This document shows, piece by piece, positions 48,234 to 56,697 of a stretch of 64,000 bases of DNA. Origin of the DNA: Paraburkholderia caballeronis (GTDB lineage Bacteria; Pseudomonadota; Gammaproteobacteria; Burkholderiales; Burkholderiaceae); contig NZ_FNSR01000001.1 in assembly GCF_900104845.1 (NCBI RefSeq), forward strand, positions 1,426,001 through 1,490,000. Reading direction: 5' to 3'. The translations under genes were made by a program, and so were the position numbers. The notes under the pieces were generated by a model. The model searched no databases. It worked only from the letters and a program-made list of their open reading frames with translations, and was not told the origin of the DNA. Positions within the stretch are counted from its first letter, which is position 1. The number at the start of each line of letters is the position of its first letter.

Positions 48234-50933
48234 GTGGGACATTCCAGCAATTTCAGTGATTTTTATGCGGCGGTATCGGAGACCGCGCGCCGCATGCGCG
48301 GCGGCAGGTTATCCGGTATTGTGTCGATCCGGCATTTGATTGTGCATGCGGCATTCGTCGCATTACAGGGCGGCGTTGCGGCTGCGCACGCGCAGGTTCT
48401 TCACAATTACAGCGTGAATTCGACCAGTCCGTCCACCGACACCAATTACAACAACGGCGGCGCAACCGGCGCGAATGCGCTCGCGGCCGGCACGAACGCG
48501 GGCGCGACGGGCGCGGGCAGCGTGTCGGTCGGCAACGGCGCGAGAACGTCGCAGGCCGGCGACGTCGCGCTCGGGCAGGGCGCGACCGCGAGCGGCGCGA
48601 GCGGGGGCTCGCCGCAGACCGGCGCGGTCGCGCTCGGCAACGGCGCGCGCGCGGTCGGCTCGGCCGTGATCGCGATCGGCGCGGGCGCGGGCGTCGGGGC
48701 GAGCGCGCTGAACGCGTACAACGTGTCGATCGGCCCGTCGGCCGGCATCAACGTGAATGGCAGCTACAACCTGCTGACCGGCAACAACGCCGGCGCGAAC
48801 ACGGTGGGCAGTTACAACATCGCGTCGGGCGACGGCGCGGGAACCGGCATCACCGGCAATCACAACCTGTCGAACGGCAACTTTTCCGGCGCGAACACGG
48901 TCGGCAACCTGAACATTGCGACCGGCTACCAGGCGGGCACAGGCGTGCGCGGCAGCTACAACCTCGCGAGCGGCTACTCGGCCGGCTACAACGTGGCCGG
49001 CAACCACAACCTCGCGAGCGGCATCTACGCGGGCCTGTCGGGCAACGGCAGCTTCAACACGATCAGCGGCGCGGGCGCCGGCGTGTTCGTGACCGGCAGC
49101 AACAACGTGGCGCTCGGCAGCGGGGCGGGTACGCGCTCGTCGTTCACGTATGCGGCGGACGGCACCGTGATCGGCAGTTCGATCACGTCGCTTGTGGTCA
49201 GCAACACGGTCGCGGTCGGCAACGCGGCGGTCGCCGGCAGCGACGAAGCGGTCGCGATCGGCGACGCCGCGGCCGCGAACGGCGCGGGCGACATCGCGCT
49301 CGGCCAGCGCGCGCTGACCGGCGCGGTCGGCGGCAGCGCGGCGAACAACATCGCGATCGGCGTCGGCGCGCAGGCGACCGGCGGCGGGTCGATCAGCATC
49401 GGCGCGGGCAACGTCGTGAGCGGCGCGAACTCGGGCGCGTTCGGCGACCCGAGCGTCGTGTCCGGCAGCGGGTCGTATTCGGTCGGCAACGACAACACCG
49501 TCGCGACCGACAACACGTTCGTCGTCGGCAACCACGTGACGACGACCCAGGCCAACAGCGTCGTGCTCGGCAACGGCTCGACGGACCGCGCGGCGACCAC
49601 CGTCAGCAGCGGCACGATCAACGGCACCACGTATGCGTATGCGGGGCCGGGGTCGGCGGCGAACGGCGTGGTCAGCGTCGGCGCGGTGGGGGCGGAGCGG
49701 CAGTTGATCAACGTCGCGGCGGGGCAGGTCAGCGCGACGAGCACCGATGCGGTCAACGGCTCGCAGCTGTACGCGACGAACCAGGCCGTGGACAGCCTCG
49801 GCACGACCGTGAACGGGATCATGACCGGCGGCGGCATCCGTTATTTCCACGCGAACTCGACGCTGGCCGATTCCAACGCGGCGGGCGCGAACTCGGTCGC
49901 GGTCGGGCCGGCCGCCGCCGCCTACGGCGACGACAGCATCGCGCAGGGCCGCGATGCGGTGGCCGGCCTCGCCGGCGCGCCGGCCGCCGCGACTGGCGAC
50001 GTCGCGATCGGCGCGGGCGCGAGCGCGACCGGCGGGTCGTCGACCGCGCTCGGCACGAACGCGGCGGCGTCCGCGGCGGGCGGCGTCGCGCTGGGTGCGG
50101 GGTCGGTCGCGACGCGCGCGGCCGGCAGTTACGTGGACCCGGTGACCGGCGCGAGTTTTTCGACGCTGATGGGCGCGGTGTCGGTCGGCGCGCCCGATGC
50201 GCTGCGGCAGCTCGTGAACGTCGCGCCCGGCACGCAACTGACCGACGCGGTGAACCTCGGCCAGTTGCAGGGCGCGGTTTCGTCGGTGAACGAAACGTTC
50301 GAGACGCGCATCCAGCAGATCATCAACCAGGGCGGCAGCGGCGGGGGCGGCGGGTCGTCGTCGAACACGACGATCGCGGGCAATCCGGAGAACTACGTGC
50401 CGCCGTCCGCGACCGGGACCAACTCGGTGGCGGCCGGCAGCGGCAGCGTCGCATCGGGCAACGGCAGCACCGCGCTCGGCGACAGCGCGCGCGCGACCGG
50501 CGCGAACTCGGTCGCGATCGGCGCGAATTCGGTCGCCAGCCAGGCGAACTCGGTGTCGGTGGGCGCGCCGGGTTTCGAGCGCACGATCACGAACGTCGCG
50601 CCGGGCGTGAACGGCACCGACGCGGTGAACCTGAACCAGTTGAACAGCGGCCTCGGCAATCTGCAGAACCAGATCACGGACAACCGGAAGGCCGCGTATG
50701 CGGGCGCGGCGGCCGCGATGGCGGTCGCGGGGCTGCGCTACGACGAGCGGCCGGACAAGATCTCGGCCGCGGCGGCGACCGGGTATTACCACGGGCAGGT
50801 GGGCGTCGCGATCGGGGTCGGCGGCACGTCGAGCAACGGGTTATGGCGCGTGAACGGCGGGTTGACGCTCGCGCCGACGCTCAGTTCGCCGGATGTGGGG
50901 TTCGTCGTGGGGGTGTCGCGGACGCTTAATTGA
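48234..50933 (+). CDS. YadA-like trimeric autotransporter adhesin
   Basis: An 899-residue trimeric autotransporter (type Vc). The GTG at 48234 was chosen because GGGGAG lies seven bases upstream; TTG at 48192 is an alternative. An extended signal region ends at AAAHAQ near residue 55. A long head follows, built from YadA-type repeats of the form SVAIGxNA/ALGxGA, with an inner block of about eight G-(S/N)-(Y/H/F)-N-(L/I/T)-x-(S/T)-G repeats. Two neck motifs (DAVNGSQL, DAVNLNQL) follow. The C-terminal YadA anchor (last about 80 residues, from RKAAYAGAAAAMAVAG) forms the outer-membrane barrel. It is probably involved in binding surfaces or host matrix. Confidence 0.93.
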   Translation: MGHSSNFSDFYAAVSETARRMRGGRLSGIVSIRHLIVHAAFVALQGGVAAAHAQVLHNYSVNSTSPSTDTNYNNGGATGANALAAGTNAGATGAGSVSVGNGARTSQAGDVALGQGATASGASGGSPQTGAVALGNGARAVGSAVIAIGAGAGVGASALNAYNVSIGPSAGINVNGSYNLLTGNNAGANTVGSYNIASGDGAGTGITGNHNLSNGNFSGANTVGNLNIATGYQAGTGVRGSYNLASGYSAGYNVAGNHNLASGIYAGLSGNGSFNTISGAGAGVFVTGSNNVALGSGAGTRSSFTYAADGTVIGSSITSLVVSNTVAVGNAAVAGSDEAVAIGDAAAANGAGDIALGQRALTGAVGGSAANNIAIGVGAQATGGGSISIGAGNVVSGANSGAFGDPSVVSGSGSYSVGNDNTVATDNTFVVGNHVTTTQANSVVLGNGSTDRAATTVSSGTINGTTYAYAGPGSAANGVVSVGAVGAERQLINVAAGQVSATSTDAVNGSQLYATNQAVDSLGTTVNGIMTGGGIRYFHANSTLADSNAAGANSVAVGPAAAAYGDDSIAQGRDAVAGLAGAPAAATGDVAIGAGASATGGSSTALGTNAAASAAGGVALGAGSVATRAAGSYVDPVTGASFSTLMGAVSVGAPDALRQLVNVAPGTQLTDAVNLGQLQGAVSSVNETFETRIQQIINQGGSGGGGGSSSNTTIAGNPENYVPPSATGTNSVAAGSGSVASGNGSTALGDSARATGANSVAIGANSVASQANSVSVGAPGFERTITNVAPGVNGTDAVNLNQLNSGLGNLQNQITDNRKAAYAGAAAAMAVAGLRYDERPDKISAAAATGYYHGQVGVAIGVGGTSSNGLWRVNGGLTLAPTLSSPDVGFVVGVSRTLN

Positions 50934-50956
50934 GCGGTGGCGCGCGTGTCCGGTTC

Positions 50957-50983
50957 GCGGCGTGACGGGGGAGGTCACGCCGC
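50957..50983. other. GC-rich hairpin after the adhesin gene
   Basis: A perfect 10-bp stem (50957-50966 with 50974-50983) with a seven-base loop lies 24 bases after the adhesin stop, between convergent genes. There is no T-run. The remaining bases to 51207 show no gene. Confidence 0.45.
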
Positions 50984-51207
50984 CGGTGCGGGTTTGCGTG
51001 TCGTTGTCTTTGGCGCTGGCGGTATTCGTCTATCTCGATCGTGCCGCCTGACCAGTCCATCAGCGCGCCGAGGTCCCGGACGCGCTTTCCCGCTTTCGTT
51101 GTTCCGGTAGCAGAAGCATTGCATCTGCGCGGCAAGCGCGTTCAAGCTGTTTGCACAAGTGCTCAATCGCTCGCGCAGCGAATGCAGCGGCGTGACGAAC
51201 CGCGACG

Positions 51208-53514
51208 TCAAACATCGCCGCCCCGTCCTCCTTCGATCCTCCACCACCCCGGCAACAACGCCCGCACCTCCGCGCGCGCAAACCGGTCGTCGAGCAGATG
51301 CACGACTCCGCGATCGCGCTCGGTGCGGATCACGCGGCCCGCGGCCTGCACGACCTTGCGCAGCCCCGGAATCAGATACGTGTAGTCGAAACCCGCGCCG
51401 TACAGCGTGTCCATCCGCGCGCGCAACTGCTCGTTGACCGGATTCACCTGCGGCATCCCGAGCGTCGCGATGAACGTGCCGATCAGCCGCGTGCCGGGCA
51501 GGTCGATCCCCTCGCCGAACGCGCCGCCGAGCACCGCGAAGCCGATCCCGCAGCCGTCCTCGACGAAACGCGCAACGAACGCGTGCTGCGCGGCTTCGTC
51601 CATCGTGCGCGACTGCCGCCACGTAACCACTTGCGGATGGCGCGCGACGAACGCGTTCGCGGCCCGCTCCAGGTAGTCGTAGCTGCTGAAGAAGCACAGG
51701 TAATTGCCCGGCCGCGCGTCGTACTGCGTCGCGATGCGTTCGACCAGCGCGTCGAGCGAACGCTCGCGGTCGCGATAGCGCGTCGAGATCCGGCGCGCGA
51801 CGTGCACTTCGAGCTGGTCCGCGGCGAACGGCGCGTCGATGTCGAGATGGACGGTGTCGGCGGGCAGCCCGAGCATGTCCGCGTAGTAGTGCGACGGCGC
51901 GAGCGTCGCGGAGAACAGCGTGACGCTGTGCGCGGCCGCGATCCGCGCGCGCAGCGCGCCGGCCGGCACGACGTTGCGGATGCATAGCGTCGTGCGCGGC
52001 CCGCGCCGTCCGCGTGTCGTTGGCGCGGCGATGGGCGTCACGTCGAACAGCGACTGCGTATCGAAGCGTTCGGCGATGCGCACGAAATGCAGCGCGTCGA
52101 AATAGAAGCGTTCGAGTTCGGGATCGCGGAGCAGGGCGGGCTCGGCGGGTTCGGCGAACTGGTCGCCGAGCGCCGCGATCAGTTCGCCGAGCGCGGCGAG
52201 CAGGTCGGACGGCAGCATGTCGGTCGCGCGATAGACGCCGGGCTGCACCGCGTTCAGCGTATTCCAGTGACGTTGCAGCCGGGTCAGCGCGCGTTTCACC
52301 GGCGCATTCGCGCTGTGCCGCACCGCGTCGATCTGCGTCTGCGCGAGTTCGGCCGAATACATTGCGCGCGCCCGTTCGGGCAGGTTGTGCGCCTCGTCGA
52401 CGAGCAGCGCGGTGCACCACTGGTTGTGCGCGGCGAGCATGAACAGAATCGCGCTCGTGTCGAAGTAGTAGTTGTAGTCGCCGACGATCACGTCGCTCCA
52501 GCGCGCGAGTTCCTGGCCGAGGTAATACGGGCAGACGCGATGCTCGCGCGCGACGTCGGCCAGTGTCGATCGATCCAGACGCCGATGTTCGAGGGCGGCC
52601 GCGCGCGCGGCGGGCAGGCGGTCGTAGAAGCCGCGCGCGAGCGGACACGATTCGCCATGACACGCGAGGTCCGGGTGCTCGCAGGACTTGTCGCGCGCGA
52701 CGAGTTCCAGCACGCGCAGCGGCAGCGTCGCGCCGTCCGGCTGCGCGGCGGCCAGCGTGTCGAGCGCATCGAGCGCGAGTTGCCGGCCGGAGCTTTTCGC
52801 GCTCAGGAAAAACACCTTGTCGAGCGCCGCGCGCGGCGCGGCCTTCAGCATCGGGAACAGCGTGCCGATGGTCTTGCCGATGCCGGTCGGCGCCTGCGCG
52901 AGCAGGCAGCGTCCTTGCGACGCCGCACGCCACACCGCCTCCGCGAGTTCGCGCTGGCCGCGCCGGAACGACGGATGCGGCAGCCGCAGTTGCGCGAGCG
53001 CCGCGTCGCGCGTCGCGCGATGCGCGCTTTCCTGTTCGGCCCACGCGACGAAGCGGCGGCACTGGTCGTCGAACGCGCGCTTCAGTTCGGCGGCGCTCGC
53101 GTGTTCGACGAGGGCGGTTTCGCGTCCGGAGCCGACGTCGTAATAGACGAGCGCAAGCTCGATCGAATCGACGCGCTGGCGCTCGCACATCAGCCAGCCG
53201 TAGACGCGCAACTGCGCCCAGTGCAGCGCGCGCTGGTTCTCGCGCATCGAATCGAGGTCGCCGCGATAGGTCTTGAACTCTTCGAGCCGGTGCGCGGCCG
53301 GATCGTAGCCGTCCGCGCGGCCGCGCACGGTCAGCGCGCCGAACGTGCCGCTGAGCGCGATTTCGGTTTCGTAGCCATTGGGGCGGCGGCTCGCGATCGC
53401 GAGGTGTCCCGCGCGTCCTTCGTTCGCGTCCGGCGACGGCGTGAAGCGCAGGTCGAGGTCGCCGCGCTTCGCAGTGAATTCGCACAGCGTGCGCACCGCG
53501 ACCGTGTACGTCAT
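51208..53514 (-). CDS. XPD/DinG-family ATP-dependent DNA helicase
   Basis: A 768-residue superfamily 2 helicase. The N-terminal 200 residues contain a RecB/Cas4-nuclease-like region (LEEFKTYRGD, LHWAQLRVYGW), as in helicases fused to PD-(D/E)XK-type domains. Then come Walker A QAPTGIGKT near residue 206, four cysteines of an XPD-type iron-sulfur site (C-x7-C-x4-C near 277-290 and a fourth near 326), the DEAH box near 370, and the C-terminal motifs LFSATLAP, GGAFGEGID and QAAGRVIRTERDRG. It is coupled by a 4-base overlap to the VRR-NUC nuclease gene upstream, pointing to a joint DNA repair role. Confidence 0.9.
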   Translation of the reverse strand: MTYTVAVRTLCEFTAKRGDLDLRFTPSPDANEGRAGHLAIASRRPNGYETEIALSGTFGALTVRGRADGYDPAAHRLEEFKTYRGDLDSMRENQRALHWAQLRVYGWLMCERQRVDSIELALVYYDVGSGRETALVEHASAAELKRAFDDQCRRFVAWAEQESAHRATRDAALAQLRLPHPSFRRGQRELAEAVWRAASQGRCLLAQAPTGIGKTIGTLFPMLKAAPRAALDKVFFLSAKSSGRQLALDALDTLAAAQPDGATLPLRVLELVARDKSCEHPDLACHGESCPLARGFYDRLPAARAAALEHRRLDRSTLADVAREHRVCPYYLGQELARWSDVIVGDYNYYFDTSAILFMLAAHNQWCTALLVDEAHNLPERARAMYSAELAQTQIDAVRHSANAPVKRALTRLQRHWNTLNAVQPGVYRATDMLPSDLLAALGELIAALGDQFAEPAEPALLRDPELERFYFDALHFVRIAERFDTQSLFDVTPIAAPTTRGRRGPRTTLCIRNVVPAGALRARIAAAHSVTLFSATLAPSHYYADMLGLPADTVHLDIDAPFAADQLEVHVARRISTRYRDRERSLDALVERIATQYDARPGNYLCFFSSYDYLERAANAFVARHPQVVTWRQSRTMDEAAQHAFVARFVEDGCGIGFAVLGGAFGEGIDLPGTRLIGTFIATLGMPQVNPVNEQLRARMDTLYGAGFDYTYLIPGLRKVVQAAGRVIRTERDRGVVHLLDDRFARAEVRALLPGWWRIEGGRGGDV

Positions 53515-55316
53515 CGCGCGGCTCCGGCGGGTTCGCGATGCGCGTCGGCGGCGTCGTGCACATCCTCCGCATATGGGTCTGCTTCGGACCAGCGCACCTG
53601 CAACACGGACACCGGCATCCGATGCGCGACGCAGTACGCGAGCCAGCGCCGCTGGTTGTCCTGCAGCCGGTCGCCGGGGCCTTTCACCTCGACGAATTCG
53701 TAGCGGTGTTCGCGCGGCCAGAAACGCACGAGGTCGGGCAGGCCCGAGCGGTTCGTCTTGAGGTCCGCCAGCAGCCGCGCGAACCACAGCCGCAGATGCG
53801 CGGCCGGCAGGCAGTCGAGCGCGAGATCGAGCAGAGCGGGCGTCAGCGCGCCCCACGCGACGAACGGCGACTGGGTGCCGGCCTTGTCGCGATGGCGGCG
53901 CACGATCGTGTCGCGGTATGCGTCGCTGTCGAGTTCCGCGAGACACGCGTCGAACAGCGCCGCGCGGCGGGCGACGAAGTCGGGCGCATGCAGGTCGGCG
54001 GGACCGCGCTGGAACGGATGGAAGAACGCGCCGGGCAGCGGCGCGAACAGCGCGGGCCAGCACAGCAGGCCGAACAGCGCGTTGATCAGCGTGTTCTCGA
54101 CGTAGAACGCGGGCGAGTCCGCGGACGACAGCCACGCGCGCGCCGCTTCCTCGACGCGGATCGCCGGGTCCGGCGCGGGCAGCACGATTTCGCGGATCAC
54201 CAGCGATGCTTCGTTCGCTGCGGGAGCGGCGTCCGCACGATCCGGCGCCGCGCCGCCGCCGTGTTTGCCGTGTTTGCCGCGCCTGCCGTGCAGGCGGCCG
54301 AGCGTGCGCGTCGCGCGTTGCGCTTCCTCTTCGTTCGCGGGCGACGCCGCGATCTGTTGCGCGAGTTCGAGCGCGTCGTCGCGCCGGCCGAGTTGTTCGA
54401 GCACGCGGATGCGCCGGTAGCGCGCGTCGGGGTGCGCGCAGTCCGCATACGCGCGCCACGCGATCGACGGCTCCCGCAGCCGCTCCGCGTGCTGGCCGGT
54501 CGCGTAGCGCAGCCTGTCGTGCCGCGCGCGCAGCCACGCGTTGTCGTGCGTTTGTGCGGCGAGGCGGTCCAGCGTGTCGAGCGTGGCGTCGAGCGCGCTC
54601 GCGACGTTCGACGGTGCCGCCGGCGCGGCCAGAACGGTTTCCAGCGCGTCGCGGCAGTCGCGCAGCGCGAGATACGCGTCGATGTCGTCGCGCCGGCGAA
54701 ACGCGCGCGACGCGTCGTCGAACGCGACGCGCTCGTAGCGGAATACGCCGAGATCCGCGAGCACGAATTCGGACCAGTCCTGATGCAGATTGCCGAAGAA
54801 CATCAGCCGCAGCCGTTCGCACAGCGGCGCGACCGCGAGATGCAGCACCGCGTCGGCGGAATCCGGATACCAGTGTTGCCACGCGCGCGGCGCGAGGTTC
54901 GCGGCGCTCAGCGTATCGACGAGTTGCGCGCGCGTGGGGCGCGGGCCGGTTTCGATGCGGAGGTTCGCGGCGAGCGTCTGCAATTCGGCTTTCGTGACGA
55001 GCGGCGCGAGCGCGTCGAACGGGAGCGCGGGCGCGTCGTCGAGCCAGCCCGCCGCGACGAGCGGCGCGGCTGCGCTCAGAGGGCAGCCGATTTCGGCGTA
55101 GTCGAGGCGGGATACGCGGAAGCACGGCCCCTTGCGCATCAGCATCCGCACGAGCAGCGCCTGCGCGGCGCGGGGCGTGTCCGCGAAACCGTCGGCGAAG
55201 CGGCGCTCGGCGTCGTCGAGCAGGTCCGCGCAGCGCGCATCGAGCCACGCGAGCGCCCGCTGGAAGTTCGCAAGGTAATAGAACGGATCGGGCGGCGGAG
55301 CGTACACGCGAGGCAC
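53511..55316 (-). CDS. VRR-NUC domain nuclease (FAN1-like)
   Basis: A protein of about 601 residues resembling bacterial FAN1, a structure-specific 5' flap and interstrand-crosslink nuclease. The N-terminal region is SAP-like (PTRAQLVDTLSAANL near 115), a helical TPR-like middle follows, and a C-terminal VRR-NUC domain has GLPDLVRF then FVEVKGPGDRLQDNQ, the PD-(D/E)XK catalytic residues (Asp, Glu, Lys). No ATG fits; GTG at 55316 or 55307 is the likely start, without a good Shine-Dalgarno. Its stop overlaps the start of the helicase gene (ATGA), so they form a two-gene operon. Confidence 0.87.
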   Translation of the reverse strand: MPRVYAPPPDPFYYLANFQRALAWLDARCADLLDDAERRFADGFADTPRAAQALLVRMLMRKGPCFRVSRLDYAEIGCPLSAAAPLVAAGWLDDAPALPFDALAPLVTKAELQTLAANLRIETGPRPTRAQLVDTLSAANLAPRAWQHWYPDSADAVLHLAVAPLCERLRLMFFGNLHQDWSEFVLADLGVFRYERVAFDDASRAFRRRDDIDAYLALRDCRDALETVLAAPAAPSNVASALDATLDTLDRLAAQTHDNAWLRARHDRLRYATGQHAERLREPSIAWRAYADCAHPDARYRRIRVLEQLGRRDDALELAQQIAASPANEEEAQRATRTLGRLHGRRGKHGKHGGGAAPDRADAAPAANEASLVIREIVLPAPDPAIRVEEAARAWLSSADSPAFYVENTLINALFGLLCWPALFAPLPGAFFHPFQRGPADLHAPDFVARRAALFDACLAELDSDAYRDTIVRRHRDKAGTQSPFVAWGALTPALLDLALDCLPAAHLRLWFARLLADLKTNRSGLPDLVRFWPREHRYEFVEVKGPGDRLQDNQRRWLAYCVAHRMPVSVLQVRWSEADPYAEDVHDAADAHREPAGAAR

Positions 55317-55715
55317 TGTATGGATATACAGGCGCGATGATAGCAGGCGGGAAGCGGAGCGGTGGGGCGGGTGAGTTACGAGGAATCGGCGGAACACGCT
55401 AACCCGTGGATCGGGATGGGCGTGAAGCCGAAAGGCCCGCTGACCGGCGATGTAGCCTGCGGCGGGCGAGTTTGACGACGCAACCGGGTACGAAGAGCCG
55501 GCGGAGCGGGGCGGCCCGCAGCCGGAAAGGGCCGTTGGAGAGCGCTCGAAGCGATAACCCACTGCCCGGCGACCGGCACGGCAGGCCGGAGCGGCGCGGA
55601 AAGCGATAGCGCAAGCCTGTGCGATGCCCCCTGCCGCCTGCCATCGGCCGCCGATACCGCCCGGCCCCAAACGACCCGTAGGCTACAATTGCGCGAGCCT
55701 GAAAACGGAACCTTC
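55317..55715. other. Intergenic region between nuclease and lipoprotein genes
   Basis: About 400 bases between divergent genes, with many short inverted GC stems. One plus-strand micro-ORF (55371-55475, GTG start, 34 codons) reads like ordinary protein. A TACAAT at 55684-55689 could be the -10 of the lipoprotein gene, without a clear -35. No known ncRNA or riboswitch core was recognised. Confidence 0.4.
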
Positions 55716-56363
55716 ATGATCAAACGGAACGCCAGCATCGTCGGCCTCGCGGCCGCTGCCGCCCTGCTCACGGGCTGCGCCGCGCAGTATCGCAATCCCG
55801 CTTCGTGCGTCGCGGAGATGCGCAGCCGGCTCGGGGATACGTCGCTCGGCGAGTTGTCGGTCACGAATCGCGCGGTGTCGTATCGCGGCCAGCGCGTGGT
55901 GATCGAAGGGACGCTCAAGCCGGCGGCCGCGTCTGCAACCGCTTCGACCGGCGGGGCCACGGCGGCGAAACCGGCGTCGGCCGCGCCGGGACAGCCGGCA
56001 AGCGGCACGGCCGACGCGGGCGCGCCCGCGAGCGGCGCGGTCAGTCATGCGGATGGTTCGTCCGGCGCGACTCGCGCGGCGACTGCCGCCGGCGCCGCAA
56101 GCGCGACGGCTTCGACCGGGTCTTCGACTACGCCGCTCGCTACGACCCGCGCGGCCACGCCCACCGCCGCGTCGCAACCCGCGCCGGCTCACCCGAGGAC
56201 GCCGATCGGCGCGCTCGTCGCGCATTTCTCGCAGCCGCGCAAGACGACGCCGACCGCGGCGGAGTGCACGTTCGACGAGTCCGGCCTGACGTCGTTCCGG
56301 TGGATCGCGCCAGCGGATCTCGCGAAAACGACGGCCGCGCGTCCGGCAAGCCGCAACGACTGA
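55716..56363 (+). CDS. lipoprotein with low-complexity Ala/Thr/Ser region
   Basis: A 215-residue predicted lipoprotein with lipobox LLTGC, Cys21. The first 70 residues have ordered sequence (RNPASCVAEMRSRLGDTSLGELSVTNRAVSYRGQRVVIEGTL). Residues 70-165 are an Ala/Thr/Ser/Gly/Pro-rich linker. A short ordered C-terminus (TAAECTFDESGLTSFRWI) ends the protein. No family recognised. The composition suggests a surface or periplasm-spanning linker. It lies 334 bases before bamC on the same strand. Confidence 0.75.
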   Translation: MIKRNASIVGLAAAAALLTGCAAQYRNPASCVAEMRSRLGDTSLGELSVTNRAVSYRGQRVVIEGTLKPAAASATASTGGATAAKPASAAPGQPASGTADAGAPASGAVSHADGSSGATRAATAAGAASATASTGSSTTPLATTRAATPTAASQPAPAHPRTPIGALVAHFSQPRKTTPTAAECTFDESGLTSFRWIAPADLAKTTAARPASRND

Positions 56364-56608
56364 CCGCCAGGCGCGGTGACGCCCCGCGCGGACGACCGGT
56401 CCGCCCGCGCGGGAACGCCAGCGTCAGCAACACCACGCCGAAACAATGCTGCGCGCCTACCCGCGCGGCAGCGCAGGAAAGTGCGGCGAACGACGAAGCT
56501 GCCGCACGAACGACGCGAAACAGCCCCGAACCCAGGCCGCCACTCCACCCCGACCCACCGACGCCACGCCAGCTTCTCCTGTCCAAACGGCCAATAACCC
56601 CGCAGTTT

Positions 56609-56638
56609 TTGCACAGCGCGCCGCCGCGCCGGTAAAAT
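56609..56638 (+). promoter_or_regulatory. Predicted sigma-70 promoter for bamC
   Basis: TTGCAC at 56609-56614 and TAAAAT at 56633-56638 are 18 bases apart and 59 bases before the bamC start. The rest of the 334-base gap from 56364 is GC-rich with no gene seen. Confidence 0.6.
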
Positions 56639-56697
56639 GGCTGGTTGATCCACGGAAACTGGCCGTGGGCGTAGCCGAAGCGAAGGATTACCCGAAC

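Noticed and set aside
55317..55715. Cobalamin or FMN riboswitch
   Set aside because: Some GCCGAAAGGC-like segments recall aptamer cores, but neither strand shows the required set of conserved elements in order, and the flanking genes are not vitamin genes.
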